Assembly: GCA_030831265.1 (NCBI GenBank)
Contig: JAURLM010000126.1
Span: 1-22,100, forward strand
Length of the DNA stretch: 22,100 nt
Source: Chloroflexota bacterium
GTDB lineage: Bacteria > Chloroflexota > Dehalococcoidia > Lucifugimonadales > Lucifugimonadaceae
Direction of reading: 5' to 3'
In this document: positions 7,298 through 14,607 of the stretch, one piece after another
Position numbering within the stretch: the stretch's first letter is position 1
How the letters are laid out: each line of letters begins with the position of its first letter
Position numbers and translations under genes: made by a program
The notes under the pieces: model-generated
Databases searched by the model: none
What the model was told of the DNA's origin: nothing
What the model saw: the letters and a program-made list of their open reading frames with translations, nothing else

Positions 7298-8321
7298 GTT
7301 GCCGCGCGGGTTGCCGGAAGTTGGTCTTCCGCAATTTGACTGGGACCTTGCGAAAGCTCTTGTGCCGTCCGCATTTGCAGTAGCCGTTCTGGCAGGTGTG
7401 GAGTCATTGCTGAGTGCGGTTGTTGCCGACAACATGGCGCAGACTCATGAGCGGCACAAACCGGATCGTGAACTGTTCGGCCAGGGCATGGCGAATATTG
7501 TGGCTTCCGTGACGGGAGGAATCCCGGCCACAGCGGCGATAGCGCGCACTGGCGCGGGTGTCCAGAACGGGGCCACATCACGGCTCAGCGGAGTTGTGCA
7601 CTCGATATTCGTTTTTTTATGCACACTTGCGCTGGCCAGCCTGGTCGGCCACATCCCGTTGACCGTCCTTGCGGGAATCCTTTTGGTGACGGCATACCGC
7701 ATTGCTGACGTCAAGGGTTTGCGACGGATCATGCGAGGCGCCCCGCGTTCAGAGTTGTTCGTGTTGGCGCTGACCGTTGGCCTTACCGTGTTCCTGGACC
7801 TTACGTACGCGATACTCGCAGGCGTCGTAATTTCAATCATCATCGTGCTCAGGCAGCTGACGTCACATGCGACAGCTTTGCAGATGAAGCCGGACGAACT
7901 GGGGTTGATAAGGCAAGTTTCGCCGGGTCTGGCCGCAATGATCCTGAGCAGGCCCGATATTGCGTTCTACAACGCCCAGGGCATCCTGTCATTCCATTCG
8001 TCATCGGCGCTGGAAAGGGTATTGCTTGAAGACGAACCGCGGCCACTGATACTGCGAATGAAGGACGTCACCTACATCGATATCTCTGGGCTGATGGCAC
8101 TGGAACACATCGTTGCAGAGCGCAAGCGTAAGGGGCACCGCGTGGTGCTTACGGCGGTTCAGCCCAAGGTGATGATGGCGATTCGTAAGTACGGGATACT
8201 GAGTCAGCTTGGCTGGTCAAATGTGTTCCGTAGTACTGCGGATGCCATCATGTCCTTGCCCCTTCCAACCCCGCCCGTGGCTGAAGGCGTCATCCCCACG
8301 CCGCCGGCACCCGCCAGTTAG
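7284..8321 (+). CDS. SulP family anion transporter, C-terminal part with STAS domain
   Basis: Second part of the same transporter in a frame shifted by one base, 345 residues. It begins with YGELPRGLPEV, which in intact SulP proteins follows directly on the region where the first part stops. It continues through the signature QGMANIVASVTGGIPATAAIARTGAG (split here across about residues 68-93), more membrane helices to about residue 200, and a cytosolic STAS domain (around 230-320) with LRMKDVTYIDISGLMALE. The pieces overlap by 14 bases, and the ATG at 7284 has GGTGG just upstream, so re-initiation is conceivable. The gene ends two bases before the converging comEC stop. As annotated it lacks half a transport domain and would not function alone. 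Confidence 0.85.
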   Translation: MKYGELPRGLPEVGLPQFDWDLAKALVPSAFAVAVLAGVESLLSAVVADNMAQTHERHKPDRELFGQGMANIVASVTGGIPATAAIARTGAGVQNGATSRLSGVVHSIFVFLCTLALASLVGHIPLTVLAGILLVTAYRIADVKGLRRIMRGAPRSELFVLALTVGLTVFLDLTYAILAGVVISIIIVLRQLTSHATALQMKPDELGLIRQVSPGLAAMILSRPDIAFYNAQGILSFHSSSALERVLLEDEPRPLILRMKDVTYIDISGLMALEHIVAERKRKGHRVVLTAVQPKVMMAIRKYGILSQLGWSNVFRSTADAIMSLPLPTPPVAEGVIPTPPAPAS

Positions 8322-8337
8322 TCTTAACGACTGCTGG
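8314..8337. terminator. Hairpin across converging stop codons
   Basis: CCAG (8314-8317) pairs with CTGG (8334-8337) and AGTC (8320-8323) with GACT (8329-8332), loop TTAAC, with a small asymmetric internal loop. The structure contains the stop codons of both the SulP and comEC frames, and its symmetry suits a two-way terminator. No T-run is present on either side, so confidence is limited. Confidence 0.35.
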
Positions 8338-10765
8338 TGACCTGTAGTTCCTGTCCGTCTGTTTGAACGGTCACCTGGCCGTCTCGCGATGTGACGAACA
8401 AACGCTCTTCACTGGTTATCTCGATAAGGCGTGACACGACGGTGTCGGTAGGGTGCCCAAACTGGTTTTCTGAGCCAACCTGCACGATGGCAACTTCGGG
8501 ATCGATTGCCTGCAAGAACGGCTCGGTAGATGATGTGTCGCTGCCGTGGTGAGGAACTTTCAGCACCGTTGCACGCAGGTCATGACCGGAATCGAGCAAC
8601 CGGCGTTCTATTTTGGAAGTGATATCACCTGTCAGCAGCATGGAGAACGAACCGTAACGCAGCATGGTCACGATGGATGCGTCATTGATGGCCGCGTCCG
8701 GGAACGGCCTGCCCCCTGAAAGCACCTCAAGGGTTACACCATCATCAAGGCCGATTATGGTTCCGGGAGCGATTACCTGCGACCCTCCGTGATCGTCTAC
8801 CGCTTTGCGCCACGCAGCGTGCACCGTGCTGCTGTGACCGGTAGGAATTTCGGTCACTGTTTCGACATCGTAGCGTTCGAGAACTGCTGTCAGACCCCCA
8901 ATGTGGTCGGCATCCGGGTGCGTGGCCATGAGCAGATCTAGCGACCTGTCCCAGAACGGCAACGTACCGTCAATGCTACGCACGGCTCCAAGCGGGGCGC
9001 GGCCTCCGTCGATAAGCGCAGTGTTGCCGTTCGGCGTGCGTATCAGGACCATGTCACCGCGGTCAGTCTCGAAGAATGTCACCGTGAGTTGGCCAGATCG
9101 CCCGGTATTGAAAGACGTTGCCGCACCGGTCCAGGTGATTACAGCGACGAGGGAAACCACGGCAATGCTCCACCTAGGAACACCTGTCGGGGTGAAGGTT
9201 GATGCTGCACCACTGCGTTTATGCCAGAGCTTCGAGGCTTTCGTCTTTGAGGACGAAAGAACGGTTCTCACCTGTTGCCACTCGAACATCACGTAGATTG
9301 TTGCGTATGCCAGCCCTGTGGCCTGGGTGCTCCAGCCTTCGGTGTTGATCACGCCGGGTGGAATAGTTCGGAAAAAACCGGCAACGGCTATCGCGTATTC
9401 ACTGAGCAGCCACGTTGGCCAACCTATCACTTCTCCTAATCCAGTAGAGACCTGTGCAGCAAATGCGGCGGCAGCACCGGTGATGATCAATATCGGTATG
9501 GCTGGGAGCATCACGACTGTAGCCGCTGTCCCCCATACCGGCGCACCGCCGAAATTTGCTGCCAGCAACGGCCATGTGATGATAGTGGCGGAGGCTGATA
9601 CGGCAATTCCCCTGGCCAGGGCGGAAACCATCCGGTTGCCTGCAGGTTGCCTTATCTTGAGTCGGTGTAGCAGGTTACCTGTGCCAGATAGGATTTTTGG
9701 TGTCAGCGTGGAAATACCGGCGATGGCCGCGAAGCTGAGTTGGAATGAGAGCGACCTTAGAATTTCCGGGTCAATCACCACCATTAAGGCCGCAGCAAAA
9801 CCGATTCCTGGTAGTGACGCGTTTTGTCGGCCTATGGCTCGTGCCGCCAGTGCGACACTGAACATGATCGCTGCGCGGGTGACTGATGGCGAAATTCCGG
9901 CCAGCGCCGCATAGCCCCACGTTACGGCCAGTGGCAGCAGTAGATATAACTGCCTGCGCCTGCCAAGCAATGCTGATGCAGCCGTAAGCGACAGCCCGCC
10001 GATCAGCGCGATATGAAGCCCTGAGATGGCAAGAACATGCGAGGTCCCGGACTCTCGGAAATCCAGGTTTAGTGCATCAGAGATTCCAGTTCTGTCACCA
10101 ACCAGCATCGCTGTCGAAATGCCGGATGCAGGTTCAGACATCACCGTGTCGAGGTTATTGGCGAGGGATTCCCGTACACCTGCGATGTACCTGCGTACGG
10201 GATTGCCATGGTTCGATGAAACGAGCGTAACCACTCCGGTAAATATGGTGCCTGCGGAGGTGCTTGAGTAATCACCCGTGGCCTGTGCAAACTTCCCGGT
10301 GAATTGGTACATGTCTCCGTACCGGAAGCCGTCTGAGCTTCTGCCGGAGCCAGTAGCGTCTGCGAGTCCGTTCGCAAATACAGTGAGCGGGAAGCTGGCC
10401 GCCTCGGCATTGACGCTAACAGCTCTGAGCGTGACTCGAACTCCGTTTGCTGCACGCTGGGCATCAGAATTTAGCCATGCAGATACTTTGACCGACTGCC
10501 CATCGTCTGGGATGCTCACCCACTCGGTGCGTGGACCATCCGGTGACGTGGACCCGCGTGCGACCCCGGTGACCAACAGCAAGACTGCGAATGCCAGTCC
10601 AAGCTGCCTGTCAGTTAATCGGGATCGATTGGCGACTATTAGAACAGCGGAAACAGCCAGTGCCAGGTACGCGACGATAGCGGTGTTGCCGGACAACGTG
10701 AGTCCGTACCCGAGGGCAACTGCGACCCCGAGCACGAAAAATACGGCGGCTGTAGCCAGTTTCAT
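8324..10765 (-). CDS. ComEC/Rec2 family DNA uptake channel protein
   Basis: 813-residue membrane protein that would form the inner-membrane channel for single-stranded DNA in natural transformation. The N-terminal part (about 1-170) carries membrane helices and a DUF4131-like soluble domain. The competence domain (about 205-490) contains HVLAISGLHIALIGG and GISPSVTRA, both typical of ComEC. The C-terminal metallo-beta-lactamase domain (about 560-813) has the metal motif HPDADH at 616-621, LLTGD near 710 and VPHHGS near 738, so the putative nuclease site looks intact. The domain opens with TDRGDMVLI in place of the more usual DVGQGD. The ATG overlaps the comEA stop as ATGA (10762-10765), implying translational coupling. 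Confidence 0.93.
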   Translation of the reverse strand: MKLATAAVFFVLGVAVALGYGLTLSGNTAIVAYLALAVSAVLIVANRSRLTDRQLGLAFAVLLLVTGVARGSTSPDGPRTEWVSIPDDGQSVKVSAWLNSDAQRAANGVRVTLRAVSVNAEAASFPLTVFANGLADATGSGRSSDGFRYGDMYQFTGKFAQATGDYSSTSAGTIFTGVVTLVSSNHGNPVRRYIAGVRESLANNLDTVMSEPASGISTAMLVGDRTGISDALNLDFRESGTSHVLAISGLHIALIGGLSLTAASALLGRRRQLYLLLPLAVTWGYAALAGISPSVTRAAIMFSVALAARAIGRQNASLPGIGFAAALMVVIDPEILRSLSFQLSFAAIAGISTLTPKILSGTGNLLHRLKIRQPAGNRMVSALARGIAVSASATIITWPLLAANFGGAPVWGTAATVVMLPAIPILIITGAAAAFAAQVSTGLGEVIGWPTWLLSEYAIAVAGFFRTIPPGVINTEGWSTQATGLAYATIYVMFEWQQVRTVLSSSKTKASKLWHKRSGAASTFTPTGVPRWSIAVVSLVAVITWTGAATSFNTGRSGQLTVTFFETDRGDMVLIRTPNGNTALIDGGRAPLGAVRSIDGTLPFWDRSLDLLMATHPDADHIGGLTAVLERYDVETVTEIPTGHSSTVHAAWRKAVDDHGGSQVIAPGTIIGLDDGVTLEVLSGGRPFPDAAINDASIVTMLRYGSFSMLLTGDITSKIERRLLDSGHDLRATVLKVPHHGSDTSSTEPFLQAIDPEVAIVQVGSENQFGHPTDTVVSRLIEITSEERLFVTSRDGQVTVQTDGQELQVTSSR

Positions 10766-11394
10766 GGCTGGACAACCAGCGGTCTTATGGCATCGACTGT
10801 CGCCGGGCCAATACCATCTATCGCTGTGAGATCATCGGCATATTGGATTGGCCCGTTGCGTTCTCGGAAACTGACTATGGCAGCGGCGCGCGATGGGCCG
10901 ATTCCCGGTAGTTGCTCTAATTCAGTTGCGCCAGCCGAATTCAGGTCTATCAGATTTGAGATGGATGTGGTCGGGTTTCCTGCAAAGGGCGCGCCCGCCG
11001 CTGGCATTTCCGTGACAACGAGTTGCTGTCCATCATGCAGAATCGCGGCGAGGTTGACCTGTGACACCTCGGACAGTCCCCCTGCGGCTGCGATAGCGTC
11101 GCTTGCCCGCGCTCCGGGGGGTAGCGTGTACACGCCGGGAGATGCAACTGCGCCAGTGACATGCACGGTTATCGGTCCCGGTGTGGGAATGATGATCTCT
11201 ATCTTGCGAGGGGCAGGGCGGGAGAATGCCCACGCGCCTGCACCCGCACCGGCCACTATGACTGCGATCAGTAGTAGCACAAGTGACAGTGATGGGCGCA
11301 CACCTGGATGCTCTTCGCGTTTTGGAGACAAACCTACGCCAGGGATTTGCCTATCCCTGCCGGGTGATTCGCTATTTCCAGCGCCGATCGCCAT
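10762..11394 (-). CDS. ComEA family DNA-binding competence protein
   Basis: 210 residues from the ATG at 11394. One membrane anchor at about 35-57, an SLBB domain at about 74-127 (ITVHVTGAVASPGVYTLPPG), and paired helix-hairpin-helix motifs at about 148-208 (IDLNSAGATELEQLPGIG, then AIDGIGPATVDAI). This is the standard ComEA layout: a membrane-tethered receptor that binds double-stranded DNA outside the cytoplasmic membrane and passes it to ComEC, whose gene overlaps by four bases. An in-frame TTG at 11436 would add 14 residues, but neither start has a strong ribosome site; I prefer the ATG. Divergent from the enolase-superfamily gene. Confidence 0.92.
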   Translation of the reverse strand: MAIGAGNSESPGRDRQIPGVGLSPKREEHPGVRPSLSLVLLLIAVIVAGAGAGAWAFSRPAPRKIEIIIPTPGPITVHVTGAVASPGVYTLPPGARASDAIAAAGGLSEVSQVNLAAILHDGQQLVVTEMPAAGAPFAGNPTTSISNLIDLNSAGATELEQLPGIGPSRAAAIVSFRERNGPIQYADDLTAIDGIGPATVDAIRPLVVQP

Positions 11395-11536
11395 ATTCAC
11401 CACTTCATGCGGTTGTGCTTTACGGGTTGAGTGCAAGATGGAGTTTGGTGGCGCAGTGTATGTGAAGCGGCATGGTTAGAACATGCTTGTAGATTTGTGG
11501 GCATCGTAATTCAGGCAATCTCGACGCTGACATGGA

Positions 11537-11548
11537 CTTACCGGTAAG
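11537..11548. promoter_or_regulatory. 12-bp perfect palindrome CTTACCGGTAAG (operator candidate)
   Basis: The sequence is its own reverse complement and lies in the 230-base divergent region between comEA and the enolase-superfamily gene, 77 bases upstream of the latter's ATG. A second palindrome, CGATATCG (11586-11593), lies nearer that start. Perfect palindromes of this size in promoter regions are often sites for dimeric repressors; the regulator is unknown. GCATG/CATGC arms at 11470-11486 form another small hairpin in the same gap. Confidence 0.35.
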
Positions 11549-11624
11549 CTTCGGCGACTGATTACAGTTCAGCGCTTGTCGGGAGCGATATCGGGTCCGT
11601 AACAGCATTGCACAGGAACTCGCA

Positions 11625-12779
11625 ATGAAAATTGAAGAGATCAAAGTAACCGTTTTTACATACACAGCGCACACAATGCACGACACGGACGGGCACACTC
11701 ATCCCGGTGATCCACACGATGCGCGTCAGGCGATGTTGACGATTACAGATGATGAGGGGAACAGCGGTCATTGTTTCGGGTCGCCTGAGGCTTTGCGACC
11801 CCACGTAATCGAGAACTATGTGAAGAAGGTCCTGATGGGTGAAGACCCTATGGATCGCGAAAAGCTCTGGCTGGGTCTGGCCCGTTGGCAGCGCGGCAGC
11901 GGTGAACAACTGACTGACCGCTCAATGGCCGTGGTTGAGCTTGCCCTTTGGGATCTTGCCGGGAAAGCGCTCAACACCCCGGTCTGGAAGCTGCTGGGTG
12001 GCTACCGTGACAAGGTTCCGGCATACGGCAGCACGATGTGTGGTGATGAGATGCCGGGCGGGCTGGCCACCCCGGACGACTATGGAAAGTTCGGTGAATG
12101 GCTGATAAACCGCGGCTACAAGGCGATCAAGCTACACACATGGATGCCACCGGTTTCGTGGGCGCCCAGCGTGAAAATGGATATCGCTGCCTGTGCTGCC
12201 GTGCGTGAGGCGGTTGGGCCGGACATTCCGCTGATGCTGGACGCAAACCACTGGTACAGCCGCACTGAGGCTTACGAGTTGGGGCTGGGCATCCAGAACC
12301 TCGGCTACTACTGGTTTGAAGAGCCGATGGACGAGCACTCAACTTCTTCGTACAAGTGGCTGTCCGACAACCTGGACATCCCGGTTCTCGGCCCGGAGTA
12401 TGCCCCCGGTAAGTTCCACACACGCGCTGAATGGATCGCCGGTGGTGTCTGTGACATCGCACGGACTGGTGTTATGGACGTTGGCGGCATTGGCCCCAGC
12501 ATGAAGATTGCCCATCTTGCCGAGAGCTTCAACATGGACGCTGAAATTCATGGTGGAGGTTCGGGCAATCTTGCCGTGCTTGGGGCAATCAGCAATGCGC
12601 GCTGGTATGAACGCGGCCTGCTGCACCCGTTCGTTGATTACGACAGAGTCCCGGAGCACCTGAACAGCATCATCGACGAGATGGATTCAGACGGATACAT
12701 CCACATGCCGACGCGACCCGGACTTGGTGAAGACATCAACTTCGACCACATCAAACACGCGACGATCAGCGAGCACTAG
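11625..12779 (+). CDS. Mandelate racemase / muconate-lactonizing enolase-superfamily enzyme
   Basis: 384 residues with both enolase-superfamily domains: N-terminal capping domain to about 130, then a TIM-barrel. Metal ligands are Asp206 (LMLDANHW), Glu232 (WFEEP) and Glu258 (LGPEY). The catalytic base pair is His309 (AEIHGGG) with Asp285 (MDVGGIG), as in the mandelate racemase subgroup, whose members racemise or dehydrate acid sugars and other alpha-hydroxy acids. The barrel strand-2 motif is KLH (169-171) instead of the KxK of mandelate racemase. The exact substrate cannot be called. ATG with AGGAA nine bases ahead. The gene appears to stand alone, facing a converging small gene. Expanded sets of such enzymes are reported in SAR202 Chloroflexota, which fits the context. 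Confidence 0.9.
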   Translation: MKIEEIKVTVFTYTAHTMHDTDGHTHPGDPHDARQAMLTITDDEGNSGHCFGSPEALRPHVIENYVKKVLMGEDPMDREKLWLGLARWQRGSGEQLTDRSMAVVELALWDLAGKALNTPVWKLLGGYRDKVPAYGSTMCGDEMPGGLATPDDYGKFGEWLINRGYKAIKLHTWMPPVSWAPSVKMDIAACAAVREAVGPDIPLMLDANHWYSRTEAYELGLGIQNLGYYWFEEPMDEHSTSSYKWLSDNLDIPVLGPEYAPGKFHTRAEWIAGGVCDIARTGVMDVGGIGPSMKIAHLAESFNMDAEIHGGGSGNLAVLGAISNARWYERGLLHPFVDYDRVPEHLNSIIDEMDSDGYIHMPTRPGLGEDINFDHIKHATISEH

Positions 12780-12799
12780 TCAGACATTAAGTGCGAGGC

Positions 12800-13273
12800 T
12801 CAGGCATGCAGGCTGTCAAAGACCTGCTTGGCCTGGGCCTCACGGTCGCCAACAGTGACCGTGACAACGGATGGCGCTTCGGATGGCTCAACGTGGTGTG
12901 GGTGGCTGAATGCTATTTTGGTCGAGGCGATGTTTACGCCGATAGCGACGACTATTGCACCGATAACAGCGGACGCAATGGCAGCAAGAGGCGTTGCCTG
13001 TTCTTGGATTGTGTTGCCATCAGTCCAGCTGAGTGCCGTAGTAAGAAAGAACCCCGCGAGGCCGAAAATCACCGCGCCTACAAGGCCGCCCTCAAGTGTG
13101 CGTTCAAGGCTGTCTTCGTATGACACTGACATCTGCTTCTGCTGCCAGACTCGGATTTCTTCCTCACGGAACCCGGCCTTCCGGAGATTTTCCGTTGCAT
13201 TCTTGGCCTGTGCGGCCGTGTCGAATCGTCGTGATACCGTCAAACCCCAGGCGTTGCTACCCTGTTCCGTCAT
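12800..13273 (-). CDS. Small membrane protein, general-stress (YflT/DUF1269-like) type
   Basis: 157 residues. The N-terminal part (about 8-45) is a soluble alpha/beta segment with TAAQAKNATENLRKAGF and EEEIRVWQ, resembling the GS17M/YflT-like domain of small stress proteins. A glycine-rich two-helix membrane hairpin follows (about 62-82 and 95-116), then a short soluble tail with VTVTVGDREAQAKQVFDSL that repeats the beta-alpha pattern of the N-terminus. Molecular role unknown. ATG start at 13273, preceded by AGAGG about eight bases upstream. It converges on the enolase-superfamily gene with 20 bases between the stops. Confidence 0.72.
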   Translation of the reverse strand: MTEQGSNAWGLTVSRRFDTAAQAKNATENLRKAGFREEEIRVWQQKQMSVSYEDSLERTLEGGLVGAVIFGLAGFFLTTALSWTDGNTIQEQATPLAAIASAVIGAIVVAIGVNIASTKIAFSHPHHVEPSEAPSVVTVTVGDREAQAKQVFDSLHA

Positions 13274-13443
13274 TTAAATGAACCTCTGTTGTCACCGGTC
13301 GTCCGTTTCATACCGCCTGTCAACGGCGGCATATCGTTCGTTTTGTGAAGCGTACCGCAGACCGAACCCGTACGTCACCCGGTTTGCCGCCACTAGAACA
13401 GGTGACATGCGATAAGTTCCTGTTTATCGGTGAACGCCACAAT

Positions 13444-13455
13444 CCTGAAATCAGG
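13444..13455. promoter_or_regulatory. Inverted repeat upstream of the ilvE promoter (operator candidate)
   Basis: CCTGA and TCAGG arms separated by AA, ending 26 bases before the -35 element at 13482. The position suits an activator or upstream repressor site. The protein that binds it is unknown. Confidence 0.3.
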
Positions 13456-13481
13456 TCAACGAACGGTCAAGAATCGGCTGG

Positions 13482-13509
13482 TTGTCCACGGGCGGTGGAA
13501 ACGTATAAT
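13482..13509 (+). promoter_or_regulatory. Sigma-70-type promoter for ilvE
   Basis: TTGTCC at 13482-13487, a 16-base spacer and a perfect TATAAT at 13504-13509. Transcription would start near 13516, giving a leader of about 100 bases before the ilvE ATG at 13620. A similar TTGTCG-N16-TATACT occurs upstream of rpsF. Confidence 0.6.
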
Positions 13510-13584
13510 TGCCGTCCGGCCCTGTGTGCGAGTCGCCTCTCTCCACAGGTAGCGCTTGCTGTTGAGCGAGTGTCATAAGTTGCA

Positions 13585-13623
13585 ATGTTGAACAAAATAT
13601 CAGTTACGGAGAATTCACCATGA
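13585..13623 (+). other. Possible 12-codon upstream frame overlapping the ilvE start
   Basis: An ATG at 13585 opens a frame encoding MLNKISVTENSP whose TGA (13621-13623) overlaps the ilvE ATG as ATGA. It carries one Leu, one Ile and one Val codon. Its ribosome site is weak, so it may be chance, but the overlap geometry is that of translational coupling. Confidence 0.25.
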
Positions 13624-14555
13624 CGCCAGATGCATACGCGTTCCTGGGCGGGAAACAAGTCCCACTTAAGGATGCGAAGGTAGGCGTTATGACCCATGCC
13701 CTTCACTACGGGACGGCCGTTTTCGAGGGCATACGTGGCAACTGGAACGAAGAGCACGGCAAGATGTACGTCTTCCGCTTGCGGGAGCATTACGAACGCT
13801 TGCTACGCGGGTGCAGGATATTGCGGATCAACCTGCCGTACACGGCGGATGATCTTTGCCAGATAACCGTTGACCTGCTTGAGAAGAACGGTTACCGACA
13901 GGACGTATACATCCGTCCACTGGCTTTCAAGGGCCAGGAAGCAGTTGCAAACCTCAAGCTGCACGAACTGTCAGACGAGTTCACGCTGGTTGTCCTGCCG
14001 TTCGGGAAATACATCGACAATGACCGCCCGATCAGGTGCCAGACATCGTCATGGCGTCGGCCGGAAGACGCGATCATGCCGACTGGCGTGAAGATCACCG
14101 GGCTTTACACCACCAGCATCCTGGCAAAGACCGAGGCTATCACTGCAGGCTATGACGAGGCAGTGCTGCTGAACTGGGACGGAACCGTTTCCGAAGGCAG
14201 TGGCGAGAACCTGTTTATGGTCTCAAACGGCCGCATATCTACACCGTCGGAGACAGACAACTGTTTGCTTGGCATCACACGCGATTCGGTCATACAACTC
14301 GCCCGTGAACAACTGGGGATGGAAGTCGTGGAGCGGCGCATACACCGCAGCGAACTCTATCTGGCTGACGAGGTGTTCCTAACTGGTACAGCAGCTCACA
14401 TCACGCCGATGGGCGAACTCGACAATCGCAAAGTCGGTGACGGTGAAACCGGTCCAATCACGAAGAAACTGCAGGACCTGTACTTCGCAACAGTAAAGGG
14501 GAACACCCCTGCGTACTCCAAGTGGTGCACAGCGGTGACGCCCGGTGGTGGCTAG
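13620..14555 (+). CDS. ilvE: Branched-chain-amino-acid aminotransferase
   Basis: Class IV PLP-dependent aminotransferase, 311 residues, that interconverts valine, leucine and isoleucine with their 2-oxoacids using 2-oxoglutarate/glutamate. Visible features are GTAVFEGIRG near residue 31, the PLP lysine Lys158 in PTGVKITGLY, the hallmark EGSGENLF near 193 and the C-terminal FLTGTAAHITPMGELD. Length and motifs fit IlvE, although D-amino-acid or other class IV transaminases cannot be fully excluded. The ATG at 13620 has GGAG about eight bases ahead. It is driven by a TTGTCC/TATAAT promoter and followed by a terminator hairpin, so it appears monocistronic. Confidence 0.93.
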   Translation: MTPDAYAFLGGKQVPLKDAKVGVMTHALHYGTAVFEGIRGNWNEEHGKMYVFRLREHYERLLRGCRILRINLPYTADDLCQITVDLLEKNGYRQDVYIRPLAFKGQEAVANLKLHELSDEFTLVVLPFGKYIDNDRPIRCQTSSWRRPEDAIMPTGVKITGLYTTSILAKTEAITAGYDEAVLLNWDGTVSEGSGENLFMVSNGRISTPSETDNCLLGITRDSVIQLAREQLGMEVVERRIHRSELYLADEVFLTGTAAHITPMGELDNRKVGDGETGPITKKLQDLYFATVKGNTPAYSKWCTAVTPGGG

Positions 14556-14569
14556 CTCGCTGTCATTGT

Positions 14570-14595
14570 AATCCGTACCCAAAACGGATTCTTTT
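14570..14595 (+). terminator. Intrinsic terminator after ilvE
   Basis: AATCCGT (14570-14576) pairs with ACGGATT (14584-14590) around a seven-base loop, followed by CTTTT. It begins 15 bases after the ilvE stop, the expected position. The stem is only moderately GC-rich. Confidence 0.6.
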
Positions 14596-14607
14596 CGGGC
14601 ATGATCT

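Larger units (their letters stand above)
13274..13619. other. 346-base intergenic region upstream of ilvE
   Basis: No convincing gene; a 77-codon open frame at 13345-13578 has no ribosome site and resembles nothing. The region holds a CCGCC/GGCGG hairpin (13313-13329), a CGATAA/TTATCG inverted repeat (13410-13429), the near-palindrome CCTGA-AA-TCAGG (13444-13455) just upstream of a good promoter (13482-13509), and a 12-codon frame ending in the ilvE start. It therefore looks like a regulatory region for ilvE plus the leader of the divergent small membrane protein. Confidence 0.6.

Noticed and set aside
9318..9914. 198-codon plus-strand open frame rich in Ala/Thr/Pro
   Set aside because: Antisense to comEC; composition is typical of the complement of a hydrophobic membrane gene.
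10787..11479. 230-codon plus-strand open frame
   Set aside because: Antisense to comEA, whose SLBB and helix-hairpin-helix domains are clear.
13345..13578. 77-codon open frame upstream of ilvE
   Set aside because: No ribosome site, no recognisable motif, and it runs across a good promoter for ilvE.
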